This document shows, piece after piece, positions 8,275 through 17,491 of a DNA stretch of 57,708 nucleotides (position 1 is the first letter of the stretch; each line of letters opens with the position of its first letter). The DNA comes from Synechococcus sp. UW140 (GTDB lineage: Bacteria > Cyanobacteriota > Cyanobacteriia > PCC-6307 > Cyanobiaceae). The translations under genes and the position numbers were made by a program. The stretch is from the NCBI GenBank assembly GCA_945877115.1, contig CAMCQR010000004.1, positions 1 through 57,708 of the forward strand, given 5' to 3'. The notes beneath the pieces were generated by a model. The model was not told where the DNA came from, did no database searches, and saw only the letters and a program-made list of their open reading frames with translations.

Positions 8275-10059
8275 ATGGCCACGGTCGATCCGATGCGTCG
8301 TACCAAGATCGTGGCCACGATCGGCCCGGCCACCGAATCCAAGGAGGTGCTGCGCCAGCTGATCGAAGCGGGTGCCACCACCTTCCGGCTCAATTTTTCC
8401 CACGGCGACCACGAGGACCACGCCGAGCGCATCGCCACCATTCGCGAGGTGGCGCAGGAGATGGGGCTCCACATCGGCATTCTTCAGGATCTGCAGGGTC
8501 CGAAGATTCGCCTGGGGCGCTTTGAAGCGGGACCGATCTCCCTGGCCACCGGCGATGCCTTCACCCTTACCTCACGACAGGTGAAATGCAACCAGTCCAT
8601 CGCCACCGTCACCTACGACAAACTGGCCCAGGAGGTTCACAATGGCTGCCGCATCCTTCTCGACGATGGCCGGGTCGAGATGGTTGTCGAAAGTGTCGAC
8701 CAAGCCGATCAAAGCCTCCACTGCCGCGTCACGGTCGGGGGAGTGCTTTCCAACAACAAGGGGGTCAATTTCCCCGATGTGCAGCTCTCCATCCGGGCTC
8801 TGACACCGAAAGACCGCCGGGACCTGGCCTTTGGTCTGCAGCAGGGGGTCGACTGGGTCGCCCTCAGCTTCGTGCGCAATCCCTCGGACATGCAGGAGAT
8901 CCGGGATCTGATCCAAAGCCACGGTTGCAGCACACCGGTGGTGGCCAAAATCGAAAAATTTGAAGCCATTGATTCCATCGACGCCATCCTGCCCCTGTGC
9001 GACGGCGTCATGGTGGCCCGCGGCGATCTGGGCGTCGAGATGCCTGCCGAAGAAGTTCCGTTACTGCAAAAGGAACTGATCCGCAAGGCCAACAGCCTGG
9101 GCATCCCGATCATCACCGCAACCCAGATGCTCGATTCGATGGCCAGCTGCCCCCGACCCACCCGGGCCGAAGTCAGCGACGTGGCCAACGCCATCCTGGA
9201 TGGCACCGACGCCGTGATGCTCTCCAACGAAACCGCCGTAGGCGATTACCCGGTGGAAGCGGTGGCCACCATGGCACGGATCGCCCGACGCATCGAGCGC
9301 GACTATCCCCTGAGGATCCTCGACGGCCAGATGGCCACCACCATTCCCAACGCCATCAGCCAGGCCGTGAGCAGCATTGCCCGCCAACTGAACGCCGCCG
9401 CCATCCTGCCCCTCACCAAGTCGGGATCGACCGCCCGGAATGTCAGCAAATTCCGCCCCAGCACCCCCATCCTGGCCATTACCAGTGAGGAGACCGTGGC
9501 CCGCCAACTGCAGTTGGTCTGGGGCGTTAACCCCCTGTTGATCGCCGAACAACCCTCTACTGCCAGCACCTTCACCCTGGCCATGGGGGTGGCCCAGCAG
9601 AACGGCCTGTTGCGGGAAGGCGATCTGGTGGTGGAAACGGCCGGCACCCTGGAAGGGGTCAGCGGCTCTACCGATCTGGTGAAAGTGGGCATCGTCTCGG
9701 CGGTGCTGGGGCGGGGGATCGGCATCGGCACGGGTTCGGTGAGCGGCAAGGTGCATCTGGCCAGCTCCCCCGAAGAAGCAGACCGCCTCGAAAACGGCGA
9801 GATTCTGGTGGTGCGCGAAACCAATGCCGCCTATCTGGACGCGATCCGCAGAGCTAAAGGGGTGATTGTGGAAGAAGAGGGGCGCCAGGGTCACACGGCG
9901 TCCGTGGCCGAACGGCTTGGCGTGCCGCTGATTGTGGGCGTCGCCAACGCGATGCTGCATCTCAGGCAGGGCGAAGTTGTGACCCTTGAATTGCTTCAGG
10001 GGGTGGTCCACCGCGGTGCCCCGAACCCCAAGACCCCCTCTGCATCCCCCATCCTGTAG
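8275..10059 (+). CDS. pyk: Pyruvate kinase with C-terminal PEP-utiliser domain
   Basis: Converts phosphoenolpyruvate and ADP to pyruvate and ATP at the end of glycolysis. The (beta/alpha)8 core shows RRTKIVATIGPATESKE near the N-terminus, the NFSHGDHEDH loop, and the active-site signature VARGDLGVEMPAEEVP. At 594 residues it is longer than the minimal enzyme because residues from about 479 on form a PEP-utilising mobile (swivelling) domain, GTGSVSGKVHLASSPEEADR to LGVPLIVGVANAM. The histidine expected in that domain is His540 in RQGHTASVAERLG. Such extended pyruvate kinases are known from Bacillus-type and cyanobacterial enzymes. The start is ATG 8275; ATG 8293 is an alternative. Confidence 0.95.
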   Translation: MATVDPMRRTKIVATIGPATESKEVLRQLIEAGATTFRLNFSHGDHEDHAERIATIREVAQEMGLHIGILQDLQGPKIRLGRFEAGPISLATGDAFTLTSRQVKCNQSIATVTYDKLAQEVHNGCRILLDDGRVEMVVESVDQADQSLHCRVTVGGVLSNNKGVNFPDVQLSIRALTPKDRRDLAFGLQQGVDWVALSFVRNPSDMQEIRDLIQSHGCSTPVVAKIEKFEAIDSIDAILPLCDGVMVARGDLGVEMPAEEVPLLQKELIRKANSLGIPIITATQMLDSMASCPRPTRAEVSDVANAILDGTDAVMLSNETAVGDYPVEAVATMARIARRIERDYPLRILDGQMATTIPNAISQAVSSIARQLNAAAILPLTKSGSTARNVSKFRPSTPILAITSEETVARQLQLVWGVNPLLIAEQPSTASTFTLAMGVAQQNGLLREGDLVVETAGTLEGVSGSTDLVKVGIVSAVLGRGIGIGTGSVSGKVHLASSPEEADRLENGEILVVRETNAAYLDAIRRAKGVIVEEEGRQGHTASVAERLGVPLIVGVANAMLHLRQGEVVTLELLQGVVHRGAPNPKTPSASPIL

Positions 10060-10077
10060 GCATTGCTTCGACCCCCC

Positions 10078-11307
10078 ATGCCCCGCCATCTGCCCCTGCG
10101 GGAAACCATCAGCATGGCCCTCACCACGCTGCAGGCCAATCGGCTGCGCAGCCTGCTGACCATGCTGGGCATCGTGATCGGCAATGCCTCCGTCATCACG
10201 CTGGTGGGGGTCGGCCGGGGAGCCCAGAATCTGGCGGAAGGCCAGCTGAGCACCCTGGGGGCCAATGTGCTGTTCGTGGTGCCCGGCCGCAATGACACCC
10301 GACGCCAGGGCATTGATTCCCCCAAAACCCTCGTGCTGGAAGACGCCAAGGCGATTCGCGAACAGGTACCAAGTGTGCGCCAAGTGGCCCCCCAGATCAC
10401 CCTCAGCGAGGTGGTTCAATCCGGTTCGTTGAGTGCCACCGCCACCGTCTCCGGCGTGACACCCGAATTTCTGCCTGTGCGCAGTTTCGAGATGGCCCAG
10501 GGCCGGTTCATCAACGCCAACGACATCTCCGGGTCCCGGATGGTCGCGGTGATCGGCCCGGACCTGCGCGACAAACTCTTACCCACCGGTGACGCCATCG
10601 GCCGCCAGCTCCGCATCCGCGATCAATCGTTTGAGGTGATCGGCGTCCTGGAGGCCAAGGGAGCGGTCTTCGGCTCCAACCAGGACGAGGCCGCCTACAT
10701 CCCCCTGGGCACCATGGTGAGCCGTCTCAGCGGCCGCGACCCAACCTATGGGGTCAACCTCAGCTTCATCAGCGTGGAGGCCATCAACGCGAACAGCACC
10801 GGAGCCGCCGCCTTCCAGATCACCAATCTGCTGCGCCAGCGCCACCGCATCCTGGCGGAGGATGATTTTGCCGTTCGCTCCCAGAAGGATGCCCTGGCGA
10901 TCGTCGGCAAGATCACCGGTGGAATCACCTTGATGCTGGCCGCCATCGGGGCCGTCTCCCTGCTGGTGGGCGGTATCGGCATCATGAACATCATGTTGGT
11001 GTCGGTGAGTGAGCGCACCGAAGAAATTGGACTGCGCAAGGCCTTAGGGGCCCGTCCCAGTGACCTGATGTTGCAGTTCCTGGTCGAGTCGCTGGTCCTG
11101 GCCAGCCTTGGTGGGGTGATAGGAAGCGGCCTTGGCCTGGGCACCATCGCCCTGGTGGCGGCCTTCACGCCCCTACCGGCCGCCATCGAAGCCTCCACGG
11201 TGCTGACCACCGTGCTGTTGTCAGGATCGATCGGCCTGTTCTTTGGCGTGGTTCCGGCCCGGCGAGCCGCAAGTCTCGATCCGATCGTGGCCCTCCGCAG
11301 CCTCTGA
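10078..11307 (+). CDS. MacB/FtsX-type ABC transporter permease
   Basis: A permease of the MacB type: one N-terminal transmembrane helix (about residues 20-42, SLLTMLGIVIGNASVITLVG), a large periplasmic MacB_PCD domain, then three C-terminal helices of an FtsX domain (from about residue 285, LMLAAIGAVSLLVGGIGIMN). The motif ERTEEIGLRKALGARPSD after the second helix is highly diagnostic. Such permeases work with a cytosolic ATPase and a membrane-fusion protein in efflux or lipid export; neither partner is encoded here, so the substrate is unknown. The ATG at 10078 lies 18 bases after the pyk stop and was preferred over a TTG at 10063. The pair may share a transcript. Confidence 0.9.
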   Translation: MPRHLPLRETISMALTTLQANRLRSLLTMLGIVIGNASVITLVGVGRGAQNLAEGQLSTLGANVLFVVPGRNDTRRQGIDSPKTLVLEDAKAIREQVPSVRQVAPQITLSEVVQSGSLSATATVSGVTPEFLPVRSFEMAQGRFINANDISGSRMVAVIGPDLRDKLLPTGDAIGRQLRIRDQSFEVIGVLEAKGAVFGSNQDEAAYIPLGTMVSRLSGRDPTYGVNLSFISVEAINANSTGAAAFQITNLLRQRHRILAEDDFAVRSQKDALAIVGKITGGITLMLAAIGAVSLLVGGIGIMNIMLVSVSERTEEIGLRKALGARPSDLMLQFLVESLVLASLGGVIGSGLGLGTIALVAAFTPLPAAIEASTVLTTVLLSGSIGLFFGVVPARRAASLDPIVALRSL

Positions 11308-11365
11308 GCCAGGCGAAGCGCGGTCAGCAGGGAAGCTGACCCGCCAGGAGGCTCCTGCCACGAAG

Positions 11366-11399
11366 TGCTCCTTGCCAGCAAATGCTCCTTGCCAGCAAG
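11366..11399. repeat. Two tandem 17-bp repeats with internal palindromes
   Basis: TGCTCCTTGCCAGCAAA is followed directly by TGCTCCTTGCCAGCAAG. Each contains the inverted repeat CTTGC-CA-GCAA(G). A degenerate related unit precedes (GCTCCTGCCACGAAG, 11351) and TATTGCCAC follows. The array sits in the 222-base gap between the permease and the DUF1830 gene and could be an operator or a REP-like element. Confidence 0.6.
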
Positions 11400-11529
11400 T
11401 GGTTATTGCCACAGGAACGCAACATTGGCAAGGGTTTCGAATGAAAAAATCATTAAGACCCCAAAAAGGTCTCCTTTGCCACCAAAACCCCGCAGGCAGT
11501 AGTGGCTAGATGGTCTTTCCCCGAAGCGA

Positions 11530-11916
11530 ATGACGTTGGAGCGGACCATCCTTTCTGATCTGGAGACCGCCATTCTTGAGATTGCAGAGGATCCTGGCGT
11601 CGTCGACTTCGTCTGCAGCTACCGCAATGGTTCCGATCGCATGGTGATCCTGCGATGCCTGGGCCCGGACGGATTCTTTCTGGAACGGGTGGTGTTTCCC
11701 TTCGAAATGCTCAATTTCGACTGTCCCAAGGACAGCGAAATCAAGATCTGGACCCATGGCCTTGGCGGTCCCGAACTGGTCGATTCACTCCAAGCCGATG
11801 ACCTGATCCTGGATGCCAGGACCCCATCCCAAGCCACGGCACCGGCATCCGGACCTGGATTGACGGGCGACTTCATGGAGTCCGCAACCAGCACCCCCTG
11901 GCTGCGCAGCCTCTGA
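11530..11916 (+). CDS. DUF1830-family protein
   Basis: A 128-residue soluble protein containing the cyanobacterial DUF1830 pattern: a short beta-rich core with [20 protein letters not shown] near residues 27-46, then [20 protein letters not shown] near 49-68 and a KIWTHG strand. No function is known to me for this family. It carries an N-terminal helix ([20 protein letters not shown]) and an unstructured C-terminal tail ending in WLRSL that lie outside the core, making it longer than the minimal domain. It precedes ftsH by 68 bases in the same direction. Family assignment is by pattern and moderately sure. Confidence 0.7.
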   Translation: MTLERTILSDLETAILEIAEDPGVVDFVCSYRNGSDRMVILRCLGPDGFFLERVVFPFEMLNFDCPKDSEIKIWTHGLGGPELVDSLQADDLILDARTPSQATAPASGPGLTGDFMESATSTPWLRSL

Positions 11917-11984
11917 GAACAAGCCCAGGCGTAAGCGGATGCCACCGGGTCCCCTTTACACTTGTTCAAAATCGCTTGGACCCG

Positions 11985-13970
11985 ATGAAGCAGCGCTGGC
12001 GCTTACTGGCTCTTTGGGGTCTACCACTTTTGCTTGCCGCGTTCCTTGGCTGGCAAATTCTCTCGGGTGGTGCCTCCCGCTTCCGACCCACAGCCAGCGT
12101 TGCTGATGGGACGGTCGAACCAAGCTCCCTCGCCAGCGGCCGGAACACCGCCGTGGCCCGCATGAGCTATGGCCGTTTCCTTGATTACGTCAAAGCGGGA
12201 CGGGTGACCGCCGTCGATATTTTTGATGGAGGTCGTACCGCCGTCATCGAAGCGGTCGATCCTGACCTTGACAACCGGGTTCAACGCCTGAGGGTCGACC
12301 TGCCCGGTGTGGCGCCTGAACTGGTCAACAACCTCAAGGAACAGGGCATCAGCTTCGACGTCCATCCGCCCCGCGCCCCTTCCCCGGTGCTGGGCCTACT
12401 GGGCAATCTGCTCTTCCCACTGCTGTTGATCGGCTCGCTCATCTTCTTGGCCCGTCGTTCCTCCGGCATGCCTGGTGGCCCTGGCCAAGCGATGCAGTTC
12501 GGCAAGACCAAGGCCCGCTTCCAGATGGAGGCTGAAACCGGAGTCAAGTTCGCCGATGTGGCCGGAGTTGAAGAGGCCAAACAGGACTTAGAGGAGGTGG
12601 TGACCTTCCTCAAGACTCCCGAGCGATTCACCTCGGTTGGCGCCAAGATTCCGAGGGGTGTGCTGCTAGTCGGCCCCCCTGGTACGGGCAAAACCCTGCT
12701 GGCTAAGGCCATCGCCGGCGAAGCGGGTGTCCCCTTTTTCTCGCTTTCGGGCTCCGAATTTGTCGAAATGTTCGTGGGGGTTGGCGCCAGTCGGGTGCGC
12801 GACCTTTTCAAGCGCGCCAAGGAAAACAGCCCTTGTCTGATTTTCATTGATGAAATCGATGCGGTAGGCCGTCAACGGGGGGCCGGCATCGGTGGCGGCA
12901 ACGACGAACGGGAGCAGACCCTCAACCAGCTGCTCACGGAGATGGACGGCTTTGAAGGCAACAGCGGCATCATCATCATTGCCGCCACCAACCGCCCCGA
13001 TGTCCTCGATTCGGCCCTGATGCGGCCGGGCCGTTTTGATCGCCAGGTCAGCGTCGATGCCCCGGATATCAAAGGCCGCCTTTCGATCCTGAAGGTGCAT
13101 AGCCGCAACAAGAAACTCGCCGAAGCTGTCTCCCTTGAGGCCATCGCCCGCCGCACCCCCGGCTTCACCGGCGCCGACCTGGCCAACCTGCTCAACGAGG
13201 CCGCCATTCTCACCGCCCGCCGCCGCAAGGAGGCCACCACCATTACCGAAATCGACGATGCGGTCGATCGGGTGATTGCGGGGATGGAGGGCAAACCCCT
13301 CACCGATGGCCGCAGCAAGCGTCTGATTGCTTATCACGAAATTGGCCATGCCTTGGTGGGCACCCTGGTGCGCCACCACGACCCGGTCCAGAAAGTCACC
13401 CTGATTCCCAGGGGCCAGGCCCAAGGACTCACCTGGTTTGCACCCGATGAGGAGCAGAGTCTGGTGAGCAAGGCCCAATTGCGGGCCCGCATCATGGGAG
13501 CCCTGGGGGGCCGGGCCGCCGAGGACGTTGTCTTTGGGCACTCCGAAGTCACCACCGGTGCTGGCGGCGATATCCAACAGGTGGCGTCCATGGCCCGTCA
13601 GATGGTGACCCGCTTCGGCATGAGTGACCTGGGGCCCCTCTCCCTGGAAGCCGGCAACCAGGAGGTCTTCCTGGGCCGCGATCTGATGACTCGCAGTGAC
13701 ATTTCTGACGCCATAGCCAACCGCATTGATGGCGCCGTCCGTACGATTGTCCAGGACTGCTATACCGACACCGTGGCCATGGTGGCCTCCCAAAGGGACT
13801 GCATGGATCGGCTGGTGGAATTACTGATCGAGAAGGAAACTCTCGATGGTGAAGAATTACGCCAGATCATTTCCGAGTACACCACCATCCCCGAGAAAGA
13901 TCGTTTCTCTCCCCTGCTAGAAGATGAGCAGGCCGCAACGCCGGTCGAACAGCCGCTGGCGGCTCTTTAA
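11985..13970 (+). CDS. ftsH: ATP-dependent zinc metalloprotease FtsH
   Basis: FtsH is the membrane-bound AAA+ protease that removes damaged proteins; in cyanobacteria FtsH complexes degrade photodamaged D1 during photosystem II repair. From ATG 11985 the product is 661 residues. Two transmembrane helices (about 7-26 and 135-156) flank the periplasmic domain. Walker A GPPGTGKT is at 230-237, Walker B is [11 protein letters not shown], the SRH contains RPGRFDRQ, and the zinc site is HEIGH near residue 453. All key residues are present. Cyanobacteria carry several FtsH paralogues and I cannot assign which this is. psb29, whose product stabilises FtsH complexes, lies just beyond clpP. A strong terminator follows. 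Confidence 0.95.
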   Translation: MKQRWRLLALWGLPLLLAAFLGWQILSGGASRFRPTASVADGTVEPSSLASGRNTAVARMSYGRFLDYVKAGRVTAVDIFDGGRTAVIEAVDPDLDNRVQRLRVDLPGVAPELVNNLKEQGISFDVHPPRAPSPVLGLLGNLLFPLLLIGSLIFLARRSSGMPGGPGQAMQFGKTKARFQMEAETGVKFADVAGVEEAKQDLEEVVTFLKTPERFTSVGAKIPRGVLLVGPPGTGKTLLAKAIAGEAGVPFFSLSGSEFVEMFVGVGASRVRDLFKRAKENSPCLIFIDEIDAVGRQRGAGIGGGNDEREQTLNQLLTEMDGFEGNSGIIIIAATNRPDVLDSALMRPGRFDRQVSVDAPDIKGRLSILKVHSRNKKLAEAVSLEAIARRTPGFTGADLANLLNEAAILTARRRKEATTITEIDDAVDRVIAGMEGKPLTDGRSKRLIAYHEIGHALVGTLVRHHDPVQKVTLIPRGQAQGLTWFAPDEEQSLVSKAQLRARIMGALGGRAAEDVVFGHSEVTTGAGGDIQQVASMARQMVTRFGMSDLGPLSLEAGNQEVFLGRDLMTRSDISDAIANRIDGAVRTIVQDCYTDTVAMVASQRDCMDRLVELLIEKETLDGEELRQIISEYTTIPEKDRFSPLLEDEQAATPVEQPLAAL

Positions 13971-13997
13971 ACGGGGGCTTCTGGGAGCCATAACCTG

Positions 13998-14036
13998 AAA
14001 AGCCTGTCGTTTTCTGAGGAAAACGACAGGCTTTTT
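13998..14036. terminator. Bidirectional terminator between ftsH and clpP
   Basis: AAAAGCCTGTCGTTTTC pairs perfectly with GAAAACGACAGGCTTTT across the loop TGAG. With A and T runs on either side, it can end both the rightward ftsH transcript and the leftward clpP transcript. Confidence 0.93.
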
Positions 14037-14064
14037 GAGTGCTATTTACGGTTCCTGGGGAAGA

Positions 14065-14655
14065 TCAAACCGGCTTGATTGGCCGCTTGTCGATCACTTT
14101 GTCGATCAGGCCGTAGGCCTTGGCTTCCTCCGGCGACATGAAGAAATCTCGATCCGTATCCGTCTGAATGCGTTCTAGGGGCTGACCCGTACGGTCGGCC
14201 AGCTCCCGGTTGAGCTTGTCTTTGAGATAGAGAATCTCATCGGCTTGGATGCGAATATCACTGGCTTGGCCCCTGGCGCCGCCCAAGGGCTGGTGAATCA
14301 TGATGCGGGAATGGGTCAGGCTGCTGCGCTTGCCGGGAGTGCCGGCACAAAGCAGGAAAGCTCCCATACTGGCCGCAAGTCCAACGCAAACCGTCTGGAC
14401 ATCGGGCTTGATGTGCTGAATAGTATCAAATATACCGAGGCCGTCATAGACCGAACCGCCAGGGGAATTGATGTAAAGGAAAACATCCTTTTCGGGATCT
14501 TCCGCCTCCAAAAACAGCAACTGGGCCACCACTCGATTGGCGGACTCGGATGTCACAGGCTCGCCCAAGAAAATGATTCGCTCGCGCAGTAGGCGCGAAT
14601 AGATATCAAAGGCACGCTCGCCCCTACCCGACTCTTCGATCACGATCGGGATCAT
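14065..14655 (-). CDS. clpP: ATP-dependent Clp protease proteolytic subunit
   Basis: ClpP is the serine peptidase core that degrades proteins unfolded by ClpC or ClpX. From ATG 14655 ([20 protein letters not shown]) the product is 196 residues, the standard length; ATG 14664 is an alternative, and the frame stays open upstream without similarity. The catalytic triad is complete: Ser96 in [11 protein letters not shown], His121 in [10 protein letters not shown] and Asp170 in DTDRDFFM. Cyanobacteria carry several ClpP paralogues plus inactive ClpR; the intact triad shows this is an active ClpP. It converges on ftsH and diverges from psb29. Confidence 0.96.
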   Translation of the reverse strand: MIPIVIEESGRGERAFDIYSRLLRERIIFLGEPVTSESANRVVAQLLFLEAEDPEKDVFLYINSPGGSVYDGLGIFDTIQHIKPDVQTVCVGLAASMGAFLLCAGTPGKRSSLTHSRIMIHQPLGGARGQASDIRIQADEILYLKDKLNRELADRTGQPLERIQTDTDRDFFMSPEEAKAYGLIDKVIDKRPIKPV

Positions 14656-14805
14656 GGCAACCATGGCGACAAATTTGGCTGATCCTAACCAGGCTGCATA
14701 CCGCCCGACCGAACCCCAAGCCCTTGAACCGGAAAGGATCCGACGCCGTCCGCTGCCGCTGGGTACCGCAGCGCTAAGGTCGCTGCATTCGGAAGTCCTA
14801 TCCTC

Positions 14806-15501
14806 GTGAGCGCCGCTCTCACAGTTGCTGACAGCAAGCGCGCCTTCCACGGCGCCTTCTCCCATGTGATCAGTCCGCTTTACCGCCGGATGATCGATGA
14901 GTTGCTGGTCGAACTGCATTTACTCAGCCATCAGCGCGGTTTCCAGGGCGACGCGCTGTTCGCCACCGGCTTGGTCCAGGTGTTCGACAGCTTCTCCCGC
15001 AATTACCGACCCGTTGACCAGCGCCAGCCCCTGTTTGAGGCCCTCTGTGCCTCCTCCGGGTTTGATGCTGCCGAAATCCGTCGCCTACACGACGAGGCCA
15101 TGGCGGCCATGGGACACCACTCGGTGCCGGAAGTGAAGCAATGGATCGACAACGCGGGGGCTGGATCGCCCGAACCGGTGGCGACGGCCCTATCCAGCGT
15201 TCGCCGTCCCAATTTTCACTACTCACGGCTGATGGCGGTCGGACTGCTCAGCCTGCTGGGCCAGGCCCAGGGGGCCGACACCCTCGAACCCATGGCACTG
15301 CGCCAGGAGGCCCATGACATCGGAGCCTCCATGGGGCTGTTGCGCGAGCGCGTCGACAAAGACCTGAGCCTCTACGCCACCAACCTGGAAAAAATGACCC
15401 AGGCCGTGGAACTCATGGAGGAGACGCTGGCGACCGAACGCCGACGCAGCGAACGCCGGTTGCGCAAGGAGACAGAGTCAGTCCTCCCCGCAGCCGACTG
15501 A
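14806..15501 (+). CDS. psb29: Thylakoid formation/photosystem II repair protein Psb29 (Thf1)
   Basis: Psb29 (Thf1) is a soluble, mostly helical protein that binds and stabilises FtsH complexes and is needed for photosystem II repair under strong light. The 231-residue product from GTG 14806 matches throughout: [20 protein letters not shown] near the N-terminus, then [19 protein letters not shown] and [15 protein letters not shown] near 60-75, and a coiled C-terminal region rich in Glu and Arg (about 185-225). It lies 150 bases divergent from clpP, and its 3' end overlaps the convergent gene at 15413 by 89 bases. Closeness to ftsH fits its known partnership. Confidence 0.94.
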   Translation: MSAALTVADSKRAFHGAFSHVISPLYRRMIDELLVELHLLSHQRGFQGDALFATGLVQVFDSFSRNYRPVDQRQPLFEALCASSGFDAAEIRRLHDEAMAAMGHHSVPEVKQWIDNAGAGSPEPVATALSSVRRPNFHYSRLMAVGLLSLLGQAQGADTLEPMALRQEAHDIGASMGLLRERVDKDLSLYATNLEKMTQAVELMEETLATERRRSERRLRKETESVLPAAD

Positions 15502-17059
15502 CCGGTACGAAGACCGTTCGGGCCGTAAGCGGTTCGGTCTGGGTCCAGAGCTGGTCACTACCCCGGAGCACGGCGGGCATCTCCGGGGGCAGCAAACCCA
15601 GCTGATCCAGGGCCTGGGGCCTGGCCCGCAGCTGCAAGGATCGTTCCCGCGGAAAGGCCTGGGTTGGCATCAGCCGCACCTGGGCTGGCGCCGGCCCCAG
15701 GAAGAACAACACCTCCGCATCCTGTCCGCGGGGGGCCGCCATCCAGCGCCAGCCCCCCACCACTGCCCCATCACTGCGGCGCCAGGCCATGGCCAGGGGA
15801 TTCACCGGAGGCGATTTGGGGCCTGGCTGGGCCTGGGGGGGGACCTGCTGGGCCCGGGTGCCTCCAGGGGCAACAGCAACTGGGGCAGGGGCCTGCGGGG
15901 CTGGTATCGGGGCTGAGGTCGTTGTCTTGGTGGATGGAATGGGGGTGGATGGCACCACGGCCGCGAGGGCAAAGGGAATCTCCTCGAATCCCTGCTCCCG
16001 GAGGGATTGGGCCAGGCGCTGAAGCACCGGCAGCCAGGTTTGGGGGGGCTGTCGCAGGCGCACCTGGAGTTCGAGGGAGGCCTGGAAGGGTCCCTGGGGC
16101 TGGGGACGCAACCGCAGGCGGAACGGGGCGAAGCGCAATCCCCGCAGCCGTTCTGAATCGAGGCCGTAGCGCAGGGCTAGCGGCTCACGGATCAGCTGCC
16201 TGGACAGCAATCCCTCCAGCAGATCCTGAAGAGACCCGCCCTGGATCTGCAGCAACTCGTCGGCGGGCAGGGGCAAAGCTGCAGCGTCTGGGGCGACGGG
16301 CGGGACCTCCGTATCCAGCTGGGCCAGCACGCCATCCACCGACGTGGCCTCACCCTGCCAACGCAACCCCCGGGCTTCGAGGCTGAGGGTGAGACAACCC
16401 TCCTGAAAGCGCTGCATCAGGGGGGCCAGGGGACCGACCATGGCGCCGAGGGCGCTTGGATTCCAAAAAACGGCCTGGTCGACGCTGAGCCGCTCCAGGC
16501 AACGGCTGTGCAGACCGCGACTGCGCCGTTGCTGGGGCCTGAGGGTATCGGCGAGGGACTGGCGCGAGAGTGGATCGGGGGCCACCAGCATCAGATCACC
16601 CAGGCGCAGGACTTGGGGAGGCAGGGGTTTGCTGAGCTGGGGCGGCCAGCCGCTGGCCTGGAGCACAAGGAACGGTGCCCCTTGCCCCTCTGGCCCCCAG
16701 ATCTGCCACCAGGGGCGGGTCTGGCGCCTCCAGAGCGCATCGCCAACGCCCTCACCCAGCCGTTGCCTCCAGAGCTCCGGCAGCCGGCGACCGGGGGAGG
16801 CGGGAAAACTCTGTACAAGACTGGCGCTGGCCATCAGCTGCTCTAGCCCCTCGGCCCTGGGCCGAGGCCAGCGCCAGAGGGCCAGCCCAGGCACCGCAAT
16901 CAACAGCACGATGAGGGAGCTGGTCCAGGGCAAGGGAGGCCTGGGGAAAGCCGCCAGGGCCGTGGTCCAGCCTGGATCCAGGGGTCTGTCAGGCCGCTGG
17001 AGCCGTTGGGCTAAGCGCAACAGAACGGGCGGCCAGCGCCAGGACACACGCCTCGTCAC
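15413..17059 (-). CDS. Large single-span membrane protein of unknown function
   Basis: I do not recognise this 548-residue protein. It has one hydrophobic helix near residues 46-62 (SLIVLLIAVPGLALWRW), then a long domain without cysteine motifs, rich in Leu, Arg and Pro. A low-complexity Pro/Ala linker lies near residues 365-425, with a further domain after it. The layout resembles cyanobacterial proteins that hold a large lumenal or periplasmic domain on one anchor. It starts with GTG 17059, whose GTGA overlaps the stop of a 24-codon frame, and it follows petN and a 54-residue small protein on the same strand, so it may be co-transcribed with petN. Its last 89 bases overlap the 3' end of psb29. 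Confidence 0.7.
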   Translation of the reverse strand: MTRRVSWRWPPVLLRLAQRLQRPDRPLDPGWTTALAAFPRPPLPWTSSLIVLLIAVPGLALWRWPRPRAEGLEQLMASASLVQSFPASPGRRLPELWRQRLGEGVGDALWRRQTRPWWQIWGPEGQGAPFLVLQASGWPPQLSKPLPPQVLRLGDLMLVAPDPLSRQSLADTLRPQQRRSRGLHSRCLERLSVDQAVFWNPSALGAMVGPLAPLMQRFQEGCLTLSLEARGLRWQGEATSVDGVLAQLDTEVPPVAPDAAALPLPADELLQIQGGSLQDLLEGLLSRQLIREPLALRYGLDSERLRGLRFAPFRLRLRPQPQGPFQASLELQVRLRQPPQTWLPVLQRLAQSLREQGFEEIPFALAAVVPSTPIPSTKTTTSAPIPAPQAPAPVAVAPGGTRAQQVPPQAQPGPKSPPVNPLAMAWRRSDGAVVGGWRWMAAPRGQDAEVLFFLGPAPAQVRLMPTQAFPRERSLQLRARPQALDQLGLLPPEMPAVLRGSDQLWTQTEPLTARTVFVPVSRLRGGLTLSPCATGVRCVGVRSPASPP

Positions 17060-17130
17060 TCAGCCCCACTCTTGATGGCGTAGAACAAAAGATCGGTAGC
17101 GGAGCCCGAAGGAACCAGCACGTCCGACAT
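17056..17130 (-). CDS. Possible 24-residue leader or small protein
   Basis: ATG 17130 opens a 24-codon frame (MSDVLVPSGSATDLLFYAIK, then SGAE) whose TGA overlaps the GTG start of the 548-residue gene as GTGA. That geometry is typical of translational coupling. No strong ribosome site precedes it and I know no family. It could be a coupling leader or chance. Confidence 0.3.
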   Translation of the reverse strand: MSDVLVPSGSATDLLFYAIKSGAE

Positions 17131-17179
17131 TGGATCAGGACGATGATCTTGCCATGGCAACACGAAGAACCTGGAGGGC

Positions 17180-17344
17180 TCAGCGACGCTTGCGGACGGC
17201 CGTGTCGCGGCGGCGTCTGTCGCGCCAATCCACCGCCGAGAGATAGACGACACCCCCTGTAACAAACAGCAGCAGGGCCGAGGCCACCCCAGCCAGCAGG
17301 GTGGAGGAACTGGGGACGACGAACTCAGAAATTGATGCTGCCAT
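17180..17344 (-). CDS. 54-residue single-span membrane protein overlapping petN
   Basis: A small protein read from ATG 17344, which lies inside petN in another frame (20-base overlap). It begins [20 protein letters not shown], has one hydrophobic helix (about residues 17-36, ending [14 protein letters not shown]) and a strongly basic tail ([13 protein letters not shown]). One helix plus a positive cytoplasmic tail is the form of many small thylakoid subunits and assembly factors. I do not recognise the family. The overlap with petN makes co-translation likely and suggests a link to the cytochrome b6f complex, though this is inference. Confidence 0.6.
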   Translation of the reverse strand: MAASISEFVVPSSSTLLAGVASALLLFVTGGVVYLSAVDWRDRRRRDTAVRKRR

Positions 17345-17426
17345 CACCATTGCGTCCCCAAACCGTCATGGCGATCGAGAAAGTGAAGATGGCGGCGAGG
17401 GAGGCCCAACCGAGGGTGATCAGCAT
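17325..17426 (-). CDS. petN: Cytochrome b6f complex subunit PetN
   Basis: PetN (subunit VIII) is a single-helix subunit essential for assembly of the cytochrome b6f complex in the thylakoid membrane. The whole protein is 33 residues: it begins [20 protein letters not shown] and ends [11 protein letters not shown] plus a final Phe, essentially identical in pattern to PetN of other cyanobacteria (GWASLAA, FSIAMVVWGRNG). It is easily missed because of its size. It is divergent from clpS, with 65 bases between start codons, and overlaps the downstream small membrane protein gene. Confidence 0.95.
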   Translation of the reverse strand: MLITLGWASLAAIFTFSIAMTVWGRNGDGSINF

Positions 17427-17491
17427 GAGGTTGCTGTGCTTTGGACCCCAGTGTACCTAGGTTGGGGTCCTTCGGCTTCCTGCGCTGTGCC

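Noticed and set aside
9061-10419. 452-codon minus-strand frame across pyk and the permease
   Set aside because: Antisense to two firm genes; high GC keeps stop codons rare.
12666-13793. 375-codon minus-strand frame inside ftsH
   Set aside because: Antisense shadow of the AAA and protease domains; no family features.
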